This document shows positions 29,123 to 36,689 of a DNA stretch of 38,704 nt, piece by piece. Position 1 is the stretch's first letter, and every line of letters begins with the position of its first letter. Made by a program: the position numbers and the translations under genes. The DNA comes from Gemmatimonadales bacterium. Its GTDB lineage: Bacteria > Gemmatimonadota > Gemmatimonadetes > Gemmatimonadales > GWC2-71-9. Below the pieces are notes generated by a model. The model was not told where the DNA came from. It ran no database searches and saw only the letters and a program-made list of their open reading frames with translations. The stretch is from NCBI GenBank assembly GCA_025928645.1, contig JAICJD010000013.1, positions 1 to 38,704 on the forward strand, given 5' to 3'.

Positions 29123-29380
29123 ATGGATATGGAAGGCATACTCGCGATCACGTTCATCTTCGGGGGAGGGACTCTCTTCCTCCTGTCGCTCAGTCCCGTA
29201 GGGAAGGCGCTGGCCGACCGCATCCGTGGCAAGGAAGCCATCCCCACGCCGGATCCGGAGCTGCTCGCGGAGGTGGAGGCCCTCCGGGCCGAAGTGTCGG
29301 AGCTGCACGAGCGGATGGACTTCGCGGAGCGGCTGCTGGCCCAGCGGCCCGAACCCGGCAAGGTGGGAGCTGGAGAGTGA
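29123..29380 (+). CDS. PspB-like mini-membrane protein, paralogue 1 of 4
   Basis: An 85-residue protein. Membrane helix about 5-23, then the basic motif SPVGKALADRIRGK, then a coiled coil (about 46-72) ending ELHERMDFAERLLAQ. The plan (one N-terminal helix, basic stop-transfer, C-terminal coiled coil) is that of PspB, the inner-membrane partner of PspC and PspA, although sequence identity to E. coli PspB is not obvious. It overlaps the next gene by four bases (GTGA). A strong ribosome-binding site (GGGAGGT) fixes the ATG. Confidence 0.8.
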   Translation: MDMEGILAITFIFGGGTLFLLSLSPVGKALADRIRGKEAIPTPDPELLAEVEALRAEVSELHERMDFAERLLAQRPEPGKVGAGE

Positions 29381-29637
29381 GCCCCGACCAGGTCTTCGCC
29401 ATCGTCATGGGATCGATCGCCGCCTGGACGATCGCCCGCGTCTTTCGTGGCCCGCTCGGCGAGGCGCTCGCCCGCCGCATCGGGGGCACGCACGAGCCGC
29501 CCGCTGGCCGGGGGGACGAGCAGGTGGCCGAGTTGCAGGCCCGTCTGGCCGAGCTCGAGGAGCGGCTCGACTTCGCCGAGCGCGTGCTGCTCCAGGAGCG
29601 GTCGCCCGGCGAGCTGGACCGAGGGAGCGCGCCATGA
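29377..29637 (+). CDS. PspB-like mini-membrane protein, paralogue 2 of 4
   Basis: An 86-residue protein from a GTG that overlaps the previous stop. Membrane helix about 5-22 (VFAIVMGSIAAWTIARVF), motif GPLGEALARRIGGT, then coiled coil ending AELEERLDFAERVLLQE. It shares both blocks with its neighbours and is clearly a tandem duplicate. The start choice depends on the shared architecture: an earlier start would read out-of-frame sequence from the first paralogue. The stop overlaps the next ATG (ATGA). Confidence 0.8.
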   Translation: MSPDQVFAIVMGSIAAWTIARVFRGPLGEALARRIGGTHEPPAGRGDEQVAELQARLAELEERLDFAERVLLQERSPGELDRGSAP

Positions 29638-29975
29638 TCCTGCTTCAGGCTGTCCCGGTGCCGCCCACGCCGCCGGACATTCCGGTGGATCCGAACCTGC
29701 TCGCCAGCCACATGTCAGGGCCGACGATGGTGCTGATCGCGTTCGCATTTCTTGCGGCGCTGACCATCGTGCTCTGGCCAATCGCGCGGGCCCTCGGCCG
29801 GCGGCTCGAGGGGAAGTCCACCGACGCGGAGCTCCGGGGCGAAGTCGAACAGCTCCAGCAACGGCTGGGCGAGGTCGACGCACTGCACGCGCGCATGGCG
29901 GAGCTGGAGGAGCGGCTGGACTTCACCGAGCGGCTCCTGGCCCAGGCCCGCGAGCCGGACCGGCTGGAGCGCTAG
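29634..29975 (+). CDS. PspB-like mini-membrane protein, paralogue 3 of 4
   Basis: A 113-residue protein, longer at the N-terminus by a Pro/Val-rich stretch (about 1-28) that would lie outside the membrane. The membrane helix is about 31-50, followed by WPIARALGRRLEGK, a longer coiled coil, and MAELEERLDFTERLLAQ near the C-terminus. The extra N-terminal segment is the main difference from the other three and might give it a periplasmic face. The ATG overlaps the stop of paralogue 2. Confidence 0.8.
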   Translation: MILLQAVPVPPTPPDIPVDPNLLASHMSGPTMVLIAFAFLAALTIVLWPIARALGRRLEGKSTDAELRGEVEQLQQRLGEVDALHARMAELEERLDFTERLLAQAREPDRLER

Positions 29976-29984
29976 AGCGCCGCC

Positions 29985-30242
29985 ATGTCGTTCACGGGGC
30001 AGGACGCCGTCGCCATCGTGGCGATTGCCGTCGGACTGGTGAAGATCCTGGGGCCGATCGTCGGCGCGGTCGCGGATCGGATCCGCGGGGGCGGCCAGGA
30101 GGCAGCCGACGGAGCGCTGGCCGCCGAGGTAGACCATCTGCGCGGCCGATTGGCCGAAGTCGAGGAGCGGTTAGATTTCGCCGAGCGTCTCCTGGCCCAG
30201 GCGCGCGAGGCCGACCAGTTGCCGGGGGGAGCCCAGCCATGA
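29985..30242 (+). CDS. PspB-like mini-membrane protein, paralogue 4 of 4
   Basis: An 85-residue protein. Membrane helix about 8-28 (AVAIVAIAVGLVKILGPIV), motif GPIVGAVADRIRGG, coiled coil ending LAEVEERLDFAERLLAQ. It starts nine bases after paralogue 3 and its stop overlaps the next start (ATGA). The last block is almost identical in all four proteins, while the membrane helices differ, which suggests the coiled-coil end contacts a common partner. Confidence 0.8.
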   Translation: MSFTGQDAVAIVAIAVGLVKILGPIVGAVADRIRGGGQEAADGALAAEVDHLRGRLAEVEERLDFAERLLAQAREADQLPGGAQP

Positions 30243-30634
30243 TCACCCGCGAGGACATCCAGTCATTTCTCGATCGGCTCGACGGCGGCGGGCTGACCGT
30301 CAAGGAGGTCGAGCCGAACCTGTGGATCGCCCGGACGCCGGACGACGCCGAGGTGGTGGTTCACTACGCGCCGCCGGTGATCATTCTCCGGGTGCGGGTC
30401 ATGGAGCTGCCCGCCAGCGAGCCGCGGCGCGGCGAGCTGTTCCGCCAGCTGCTCGAGTACAACGCGCGGGACCTGGTGCACGGGTCGTACGGGCTCGAGG
30501 GCGACCACGTCGTGCTCACCGACACACTCGAGCTGGAGAACCTCGACTTCAGCGAGTTCGAGGCCAGCTTCGATTCGATCACCCTGGCGCTGGCCTCGCA
30601 CCTGACGGCGCTCGCTCCGTACCGGGAAAGGTGA
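30239..30634 (+). CDS. YbjN/CesT-like protein
   Basis: A 131-residue soluble protein with the helix-strand plan of the YbjN family, a fold shared with type III secretion chaperones (CesT). It begins ITREDIQSFLDRL, continues with strands TVKEVEPNLWIARTP and PPVIILRVRVMELP, a central helix RGELFRQLLEYNARDLVHGSYG, and a long C-terminal helix FDSITLALASHL. Such proteins usually bind an unfolded or helical partner. Its place between the PspB-like genes and pspA suggests a chaperone or sensor link between them (inference). Confidence 0.75.
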   Translation: MITREDIQSFLDRLDGGGLTVKEVEPNLWIARTPDDAEVVVHYAPPVIILRVRVMELPASEPRRGELFRQLLEYNARDLVHGSYGLEGDHVVLTDTLELENLDFSEFEASFDSITLALASHLTALAPYRER

Positions 30635-30640
30635 CGGGAC

Positions 30641-31417
30641 ATGGGACTCTTTGATCGCCTCTCGGCGCTGGTCCGGTCGAACATCAACGACCTGATTTCG
30701 CGGGCCGAGAACCCGGAGAAGATGCTCAACACGCTGATCGTCGACATGAAGACGCAGCTCGCCAAGGCCAAGCAGCAGGTGGCCTCGGCCATCGCCGACG
30801 AGAAGAAGCTCCAGGCCGACGCCGAGAACATGAAGAAACAGGCGGAGGACTGGGAGCGCCGCGCGATGCTGGCCGTGCAGGAGGGCCGCGACGACATGGC
30901 CAAGCAGGCGCTCGGCCGCTACAACGAGCAGCTGCAGGGCGCGCAGCAGCTCCAGGAGACCTGGCTGCGGCACAAGGCCGAGACCGACGCGCTCAAGCTG
31001 TCGCTGCGCCAGCTCAACGACAAGATCGAGGAAGCCAAGCGGAAGAAGAACATCCTGGTGGCGCGCGCCAAGCGGGCGGAGGCGCAGCAGCGGATCCAGG
31101 AGACCATGTCGGGCATGTCGGACAAGAGCGCCTTCGAGTCGTTCGAGCGGATGGCGGAGAAGATCGAGGCCAGCGAGCGCAAGGCGCTCGCCGCCGCGGA
31201 GCTCAACGAGGAAGTCTCGGGCGACCGGCTGATCCAGCAGTTCGAGGCGCTGGAGTACAAGGGCAGCTCGGACCAGCAGCTCGTCGAGCTCAAGCAGCGC
31301 ATGGGGCTCATCGCGCCCGGGGCGCCGCAGCCGAACCGCCAGCTCAACAAGGGCGCCGCGAACGACGTCCACGACGCCGAGCTCGTGGAAGAGGGAGACG
31401 AAGGACCCACCCGCTGA
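30641..31417 (+). CDS. pspA: PspA/IM30 (Vipp1) family membrane-stress protein
   Basis: An ESCRT-III-like coiled-coil protein that polymerises on damaged inner membrane. The 258-residue product has the family opening MGLFDRLSALVRSNINDLISRAENPEKML (amphipathic helix plus first helix), long hairpin helices (about 30-145) and the further helices ESFERMAEKIEASERKALAAAEL. The C-terminal tail, about 45 residues past the last helix, is acidic (VEEGDEGPTR), reminiscent of the Vipp1 extension but without its hallmark helix. It starts seven bases after the YbjN-like gene. E. coli-type PspF or PspC genes are not seen nearby. Confidence 0.95.
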   Translation: MGLFDRLSALVRSNINDLISRAENPEKMLNTLIVDMKTQLAKAKQQVASAIADEKKLQADAENMKKQAEDWERRAMLAVQEGRDDMAKQALGRYNEQLQGAQQLQETWLRHKAETDALKLSLRQLNDKIEEAKRKKNILVARAKRAEAQQRIQETMSGMSDKSAFESFERMAEKIEASERKALAAAELNEEVSGDRLIQQFEALEYKGSSDQQLVELKQRMGLIAPGAPQPNRQLNKGAANDVHDAELVEEGDEGPTR

Positions 31418-32550
31418 TGGCGCGAGCGATCGACGACGGCCGGCGCGGCCTGCCCATCGGGCGGCTGCTGCTGGTCGTCGTGCTGGTGGCGCTGGTCGTC
31501 AAGACCATCGACCTGCTGCTGGTCGTGTTCCTCGCCATCATCTTCGCGATCTATCTCGATGACCTGACCGATTTCCTCGACCGGCGGCTGGCCGTGCCCC
31601 GGCCGCTGGGTCTGCTCATCGGCCTCGCCGCGACGCTCGGCGCCCTGGTGGGCATCGTGTTCCTGATCGCCCCGCCGGTCAGCGAGCAGGTGCAGGACCT
31701 GCTCACCAACCTTCCGCAGTACCTGACCAACCTGGACGCGAACATCACCTCCCTCATGCGCAACATCCCGGTCCTCCGCCGGGAAGCCACGCCGGGGGGC
31801 GGCGGCCAGCCGGGTCTGCTGGCCACGGCGCTCGAAGAGATCCTGGGATTCCTACGCGGGGCCGCTGTTCCCTACCTCAAGGGAGGCGTCGAGGTCCTGA
31901 TCGAGGGCGTCAGCGTGCTGGTCATGGCCATTTTCATGGCCCGCCACCCGACGGTCTACACCGAAGGCGTCGTCGCCCTGGCACCGCCCCGCCGGCGCCC
32001 GTTGGTCCGGGCGATCCTGCAGGACGTGAACCTGACGATTCGCTCCTGGGTGTTGGGCCAGATCATCGCCATGGTGCTGCTCGCCGCGCTGACCACGCTC
32101 GGGCTCTGGGCGCTCGGCATGCCTTATTTCCTGGCGTTCGGCGTGTTCGCCGGCGTGGCCGCGATCGTGCCGTTCTTCGGCGTGCTGCTCTCGACCATCC
32201 TGCCGGCGCTCTTCGCACTCGGCGCGTTCGGGATCACCAAGGCGCTGCTGGTGGCCGCGCTCGGCGTGATCGTGCACATCATCGAGGCGAACTTCGTGGC
32301 CCCCCTCGTGATGGAACGGCAGGTCAACCTCCCACCCGTGGTGACGATCGCGGGTGTGCTCATCATCGGAAAGCTGTTCGGGCTGGGCGGGCTCATCATC
32401 GCGGTGCCGATCCTCGCGCTGGTGATGATCCTGGTCCGCCACATCCTCATCGGCGAGGTATACGGCGATCCCGTCGGCGCGGTGAAGCCGTCGGGGACGG
32501 TGCCCACCGAGGCCGAGCCCACCATCCAACCCGCACCCACCACCGGATGA
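31417..32550 (+). CDS. AI-2E family transporter (UPF0118)
   Basis: A 377-residue inner-membrane protein with about 7-8 helices. The family blocks are visible: LLLVVFLAIIFAIYLDDLTDFLDRR at the start and the repeated glycine-rich hydrophobic region with PLVMERQVNLPPVVTIAGVLIIG toward the end. Members export or move autoinducer-2 or sodium/other ions; the substrate cannot be assigned here. The ATG overlaps the pspA stop (TGATG), so it is in the same operon. Its C-terminal Pro/Thr tail is disordered. Confidence 0.9.
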   Translation: MARAIDDGRRGLPIGRLLLVVVLVALVVKTIDLLLVVFLAIIFAIYLDDLTDFLDRRLAVPRPLGLLIGLAATLGALVGIVFLIAPPVSEQVQDLLTNLPQYLTNLDANITSLMRNIPVLRREATPGGGGQPGLLATALEEILGFLRGAAVPYLKGGVEVLIEGVSVLVMAIFMARHPTVYTEGVVALAPPRRRPLVRAILQDVNLTIRSWVLGQIIAMVLLAALTTLGLWALGMPYFLAFGVFAGVAAIVPFFGVLLSTILPALFALGAFGITKALLVAALGVIVHIIEANFVAPLVMERQVNLPPVVTIAGVLIIGKLFGLGGLIIAVPILALVMILVRHILIGEVYGDPVGAVKPSGTVPTEAEPTIQPAPTTG

Positions 32551-33620
32551 CCCCCCCGCGCTTTCTGATTGTGGCCGACGGCGACTTCTCGCCCATGACC
32601 TCCAAGACCGCCAACTCCGTGATCCGCTTCCTGCCCGACCGGACGGTCGGCGTGCTCGACCGGGCGCAGGCGGGGGAAACCGTGCAGGACGTGCTGGGCT
32701 TCGGCGGCGCGCTGCCGATCGTGGGCTCGATGCGCGAGGGGCTGGCGCTCGGCCCCACGGCCGTGTTGATCGGCATCGCGCCGCAGGGCGGACGCATGCC
32801 CCAGGAATGGCGCGCGTGGCTGGCCGAGGCGCTGGATCACGGCTGCGATCTCTGGAGCGGGCTCCATACGTTCCTGGGCGATGACCCGCTGCTGGCGGAG
32901 AAGGCGCGAGCCAATGGCCGGAAGATCTTCGACCTGCGGCGTCCGCCGGCGGACCTCCCGATCGCATCGGGGCTGGCCAAGACCGTGGACCCGCTGGTCG
33001 TGCTCACGGTCGGCACCGACTGCAACGTGGGCAAGATGACCGCCCAGCTCCAGCTCACCCGAAAGCTCAACGAGCGGGGCGTGCGCACCCGATTCGTGGC
33101 CACGGGGCAGACCGGGATCATGATCGAAGGCTGGGGCATCGCCGTGGACGCGGTGGTGGCCGACTTCATCGCCGGCGCGGCGGAGCGTCTGGTGCTGGAA
33201 GGCGCCAAGGACGCGGACGTGGTGCTGGTGGAAGGGCAGGGGAGCATCAACCATCCGGGATACTCGGGGGTCACGCTGGGCCTCCTCCACGGCTCGTGCC
33301 CGGACGCGCTCATCCTGTGTCATCAGGCGACCCGCGAATACATCGGCGACTACCGGCAGGCGGCGTGGCTCCGGATTCCGCCGCTCGCCGAGTACATCCG
33401 GCTGTACGAAATGATCGGCTCGGCGGTGCACCCGACGAAAGTCATCGGGATCTCGCTCAACACCTACGACATGGGCGATGCCGAGGCACGCCGGGCGTGC
33501 GAGGCGGCGGGTCGCGAGACCGGGCTCCCGGCGACGGACCCGGTGCGGTTCGACCCGGCGCCGCTGGTGGACGCGATCGCGAGCGAGCGGACCCGGCACC
33601 AGGGGCGGCGCTCGGCGTAG
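32547..33620 (+). CDS. DUF1611 (DgcN-like) P-loop protein
   Basis: A 357-residue P-loop protein with a two-domain plan: a Rossmann-like N-terminal domain (1-145) and a nucleotide-binding C-terminal domain with VGTDCNVGKMT (155-165), then ATGQTGIMIEGWGIAVDAVVADF and VLVEGQGSINHPGYSGVTLGLLHG. Family members include DgcN, reported as a D-amino acid N-acetyltransferase acting with the epimerase DgcA. No dgcA neighbour is seen, so D-glutamate use is only a possibility. The start overlaps the AI-2E gene (ATGA), and it likely ends the operon. Confidence 0.88.
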   Translation: MTPPRFLIVADGDFSPMTSKTANSVIRFLPDRTVGVLDRAQAGETVQDVLGFGGALPIVGSMREGLALGPTAVLIGIAPQGGRMPQEWRAWLAEALDHGCDLWSGLHTFLGDDPLLAEKARANGRKIFDLRRPPADLPIASGLAKTVDPLVVLTVGTDCNVGKMTAQLQLTRKLNERGVRTRFVATGQTGIMIEGWGIAVDAVVADFIAGAAERLVLEGAKDADVVLVEGQGSINHPGYSGVTLGLLHGSCPDALILCHQATREYIGDYRQAAWLRIPPLAEYIRLYEMIGSAVHPTKVIGISLNTYDMGDAEARRACEAAGRETGLPATDPVRFDPAPLVDAIASERTRHQGRRSA

Positions 33621-33716
33621 GGAGGGAGCCACGCCGCTGGCTCACTGCGATGTTTCGCACCGGGTGGCGGCGATACAATGGCGCCCGGGCCGGTGGTCGC
33701 GACCATTCTTGCCCCC

Positions 33717-34172
33717 ATGCTCCCCGGCGCCGTGTCCCGCCTCCCATCCGCCTTCCCGCTCCGCCGCGCGCTCGCTCACGCACACCCCGGGGATCCTCTC
33801 GGCGCCTGGGTGCGGGTGAGCCGGTGGCCCCTCCACCTGCGCGCCGGCGGGCGCGTTCTTCTCGTCGGCCACGATCTGGGCTATCTGCTGCGCCGCTGCG
33901 CGCGCGTGCTGGTCTCGCGCGGGGGTCGAGCCGCCGCGCTTACCGCCGAGCAGCTCATCGCCTGGCGAACGCTCCAGATCGCCATCGCGAGCCCCTATAT
34001 CCCGGAGGTCGAACAGCTGCGCGCCTTGCACCCGCGTCTCCGCGTCACCCCAGGCCGCATCGCGCTGCCGCTCGGGCTCGACGGCGCCGAGACGGCGCTG
34101 GCGTTCTGCGCCGCCGCTCGCATTCCCGTCTCCGCCACGTGGATCGAGTATCAGGACGCCGGTTCCGGTTGA
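33717..34172 (+). CDS. small protein of unknown function
   Basis: A 151-residue protein with no signal peptide or membrane helix. It has an Arg-rich N-terminal half (RVSRWPLHLRAGGRVLLVG), an Ala/Leu helix (LTAEQLIAWRTLQIAIASPY) and a C-terminal strand-helix (IALPLGLDGAETALAFCAAARIP). I recognise no family. I prefer ATG 33717 to the in-frame ATG at 33678 because a TACAAT -10-like hexamer (33674-33679) overlaps the earlier one. A promoter for mscS lies over its 3' end. Confidence 0.5.
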   Translation: MLPGAVSRLPSAFPLRRALAHAHPGDPLGAWVRVSRWPLHLRAGGRVLLVGHDLGYLLRRCARVLVSRGGRAAALTAEQLIAWRTLQIAIASPYIPEVEQLRALHPRLRVTPGRIALPLGLDGAETALAFCAAARIPVSATWIEYQDAGSG

Positions 34173-34198
34173 CGCGCGCCCGGCGGGGCCTCTAGCTT
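34169..34198 (+). promoter_or_regulatory. predicted mscS-cysS promoter
   Basis: TTGACG (34169-34174), an 18-base spacer and TAGCTT (34193-34198, followed by AG). The -35 overlaps the stop codon of the upstream gene. Hexamers and spacing match those before uvrA, supporting both. The transcript would begin about 18 bases before the mscS ATG. Confidence 0.6.
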
Positions 34199-34222
34199 AG
34201 GTTCCGCTCACGATCCAGGCCT

Positions 34223-35167
34223 ATGCTCGTACTCAACCTCGCCCCGCTCTTTACCTTCGGCGAAGTCATCCGCCGTCTGGCCGCCATCCTCCGCATCGAC
34301 GGCGAAGAGCTCATCCGAAGCGGCGTGCGGGTCCTCGGCATCTGGGTACTCGCCTGGCTCGCGTACCGCGTGGTACGGCTTGCGGCGCGGCGGATCGAGC
34401 TCGCCGTGGACGACGGCGACGATTCGGTCACCACCCTGCGGGAGCGCCGCGGCCAGACCATCGCCCAGCTCCTCCGCAGCGTGGGGCGGGTCGTCGTCCT
34501 GGCCATCGCCGTCCTGCTCACCTTCAACGTCTTCATCGACATCGGGCCGATCCTGGCCGGCGCGGGCATCCTCGGCCTCGCCGTGTCGTTCGGCGCGCAG
34601 AGCCTGGTCAAGGACGTCATCAGCGGCTTCTTCATTCTGTTCGAGAACCAGTTCGCCATCGGCGACGTCATCGAGGTGGCCGGGAAGAGCGGTGTGGTGG
34701 AGAAGATGACGCTCCGCGTCGTGCAGCTGCGCGACGGAGAAGGCATCATGCACGTGGTGCCCAACGGCGAGATCAAGGTGGTGAGCAACAAGACCCGCGG
34801 CTGGGCCCGGGCCGTGGTGGACGTGGGGGTGCCCTACGACGAGAGCGTCGACCGGGCCATCGACGTGCTCAAGGACGAGGCGGCCCAGTTCTCCACCGAC
34901 AAGACCTGGGGCGCGCAGCTCGACGGGGCGGTCGAAGTCCTTGGGGTCGAGTCGCTGAGCGACAGCGCCGTGGTGCTCCGCACCGTGATCCGCACGCAGC
35001 CAGGGTCGCAGTGGAACGTCGCACGCGAGTTCCGCCGGCGCATCAAGAACCGGTTCGACCGCGAGAGCCTGGAGATCCCGTACCCGCAGCGTCGCGTGCA
35101 TGTGCACATCGACGGCGGGCCCGACACCGATCCGATCGCCCACGCCGCCGGGGCCGCCGGCGGATGA
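34223..35167 (+). CDS. mscS: small-conductance mechanosensitive channel (MscS family)
   Basis: A 314-residue inner-membrane channel that opens under membrane tension to release solutes on osmotic downshock. Three membrane helices are visible: about 33-52, 84-103 and the pore-lining helix with GAGILGLAVSFGAQSLVKDVISGFFILFENQFAIGDVI (about 108-148), carrying the small-residue packing pattern typical of MscS. The beta domain with VPNGEIKVVSNKTRGW and an alpha-beta C-terminal domain follow. The stop overlaps the cysS start (ATGA). Confidence 0.94.
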   Translation: MLVLNLAPLFTFGEVIRRLAAILRIDGEELIRSGVRVLGIWVLAWLAYRVVRLAARRIELAVDDGDDSVTTLRERRGQTIAQLLRSVGRVVVLAIAVLLTFNVFIDIGPILAGAGILGLAVSFGAQSLVKDVISGFFILFENQFAIGDVIEVAGKSGVVEKMTLRVVQLRDGEGIMHVVPNGEIKVVSNKTRGWARAVVDVGVPYDESVDRAIDVLKDEAAQFSTDKTWGAQLDGAVEVLGVESLSDSAVVLRTVIRTQPGSQWNVAREFRRRIKNRFDRESLEIPYPQRRVHVHIDGGPDTDPIAHAAGAAGG

Positions 35168-36669
35168 CCCTGCGCCTCTACAACACGCTCACCCGCCGCG
35201 TCGAGCCGTTCGAGCCCCTGGAAGCGGGGCGCGTGTCGCTCTACACCTGCGGGCCCACGATCTACAGCTACGCCCACATCGGGAACTTCCGCACGTTCCT
35301 GTTCGAGGACCTGCTGCGGCGCTGGCTCGAGGCCAGCGGCTACGAGGTCTTCCACATCATGAACCTGACCGACGTGGACGACCGCACCATCGCGGCCGCC
35401 AGCGGGAAGGGGGTCAGCCTCCGCGAGCATGTGGACCCGTTCGCGCGCGCGTTCGAAGAGGACCGGAACTGGCTCCGGATCAAGCCACCCACCGAGCAGC
35501 CGCGCGCCACCGAGTACATCGGGGCCATGGTCGAGCTGATCCAGGGCCTGCTGGACCGGGGCTTCGCCTACGCCGGCGAGGACGGCTCGATCTACTTCGC
35601 CATCGCCCGGTTTCCGGCCTATGGTCGACTGTCGCAGCTCGACCGGCGCGAGCTTCGGACCGGCGCGAGCGAGCGGGTGCGCGCCGATGAGTACAGCAAG
35701 GAGGACGCGCGCGACTTCGTACTGTGGAAGGCCGCGGAGCCGGAGGACGAGGCGGTGGGCGCGGCCTGGGACACGCCGTTCGGGCGCGGTCGCCCCGGGT
35801 GGCACATCGAGTGCTCGGCCATGGCGCTCGAGCTCGTCCGGCGGAGGTTCGGGACCGACGTGCTCGACATCCATGCGGGAGCCGTGGACCTGATCTTCCC
35901 GCACCACGAGAACGAGATCGCCCAGAGCTGCGCCTTCACCGCGCGCGACACGTTCGCGCGGTTCTGGCTTCACGGCGAGTTCCTGAAGACCGGCGGGACC
36001 AAGATGTCCAAGCGTTACGGGAACATCACGACCGTGCGCGACCTGCGCGAGGACGGGATCGATCCCGGCGCGGTCCGCCTGCTCATGTTCCAGGTGCACT
36101 ACCGCAAGCAGCTCGACCTCACCGACGAGGCCATGGCGAGCGCGCGCGAGGGCTCCCGGCGGCTGGGCGAATTCCAGAACCGCCTGCTTGGCGCGGCCGG
36201 CCCCGCGGATGGTCCTGGCCTGCTCGAGGCGTCGGGGCGGCTGGAGCGGGAGATGGCGGAGGCGCTGGACGATGACCTGAACGCGCCCCGCGCGGTGGCG
36301 GCGATGTTCGCGTTCGCCACGGCCGGCAACGCGGCGCTCGATGGCGGGGAAGCGGCCGGCCCCCGCGCGCTCGCCGCGTGGCGCCGGGCCGAAGGCGTGC
36401 TCGGCGTGACCTCGGCGGTGCAAGCGGTAAAGGTTGGGGCGGCCGTTCCGCTCGGGGCCTCGGATGTGGCGCTTGCGGACACTCCGCCTGCGGGCGGCGA
36501 GGACGCCGAGCGCAGTTGGGCGATCGCGTGGGCCGTGCGGCGGAAGGAGGCCAAATCGGCCAGGAACTACGGCGAGGCCGACCGGATCCGCGGTGTTCTC
36601 CGAGGGGCGGGCTGGGAAGTGCGGGACAATCGGGACGGGTCGATCGAGGTGGTGCGGGCGGCGAGCTGA
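35164..36669 (+). CDS. cysS: cysteinyl-tRNA synthetase
   Basis: Class I aminoacyl-tRNA synthetase charging tRNA-Cys. The 501-residue product has the zinc/substrate cysteine C29 (TCGPT), HIGN (about 38), zinc ligands in HIECSAMALE (about 217) and HHENEIAQ (about 247), and KMSKR (280-284). The C-terminal anticodon-binding domain is present, with an Ala/Gly-rich link around 395-455. The ATG overlaps mscS; the frame upstream translates mscS in another frame. Its stop lies 20 bases from the convergent oxidoreductase stop. Confidence 0.96.
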   Translation: MTLRLYNTLTRRVEPFEPLEAGRVSLYTCGPTIYSYAHIGNFRTFLFEDLLRRWLEASGYEVFHIMNLTDVDDRTIAAASGKGVSLREHVDPFARAFEEDRNWLRIKPPTEQPRATEYIGAMVELIQGLLDRGFAYAGEDGSIYFAIARFPAYGRLSQLDRRELRTGASERVRADEYSKEDARDFVLWKAAEPEDEAVGAAWDTPFGRGRPGWHIECSAMALELVRRRFGTDVLDIHAGAVDLIFPHHENEIAQSCAFTARDTFARFWLHGEFLKTGGTKMSKRYGNITTVRDLREDGIDPGAVRLLMFQVHYRKQLDLTDEAMASAREGSRRLGEFQNRLLGAAGPADGPGLLEASGRLEREMAEALDDDLNAPRAVAAMFAFATAGNAALDGGEAAGPRALAAWRRAEGVLGVTSAVQAVKVGAAVPLGASDVALADTPPAGGEDAERSWAIAWAVRRKEAKSARNYGEADRIRGVLRGAGWEVRDNRDGSIEVVRAAS

Positions 36670-36689
36670 CGCCGGCCGCCGGCTGCCGG

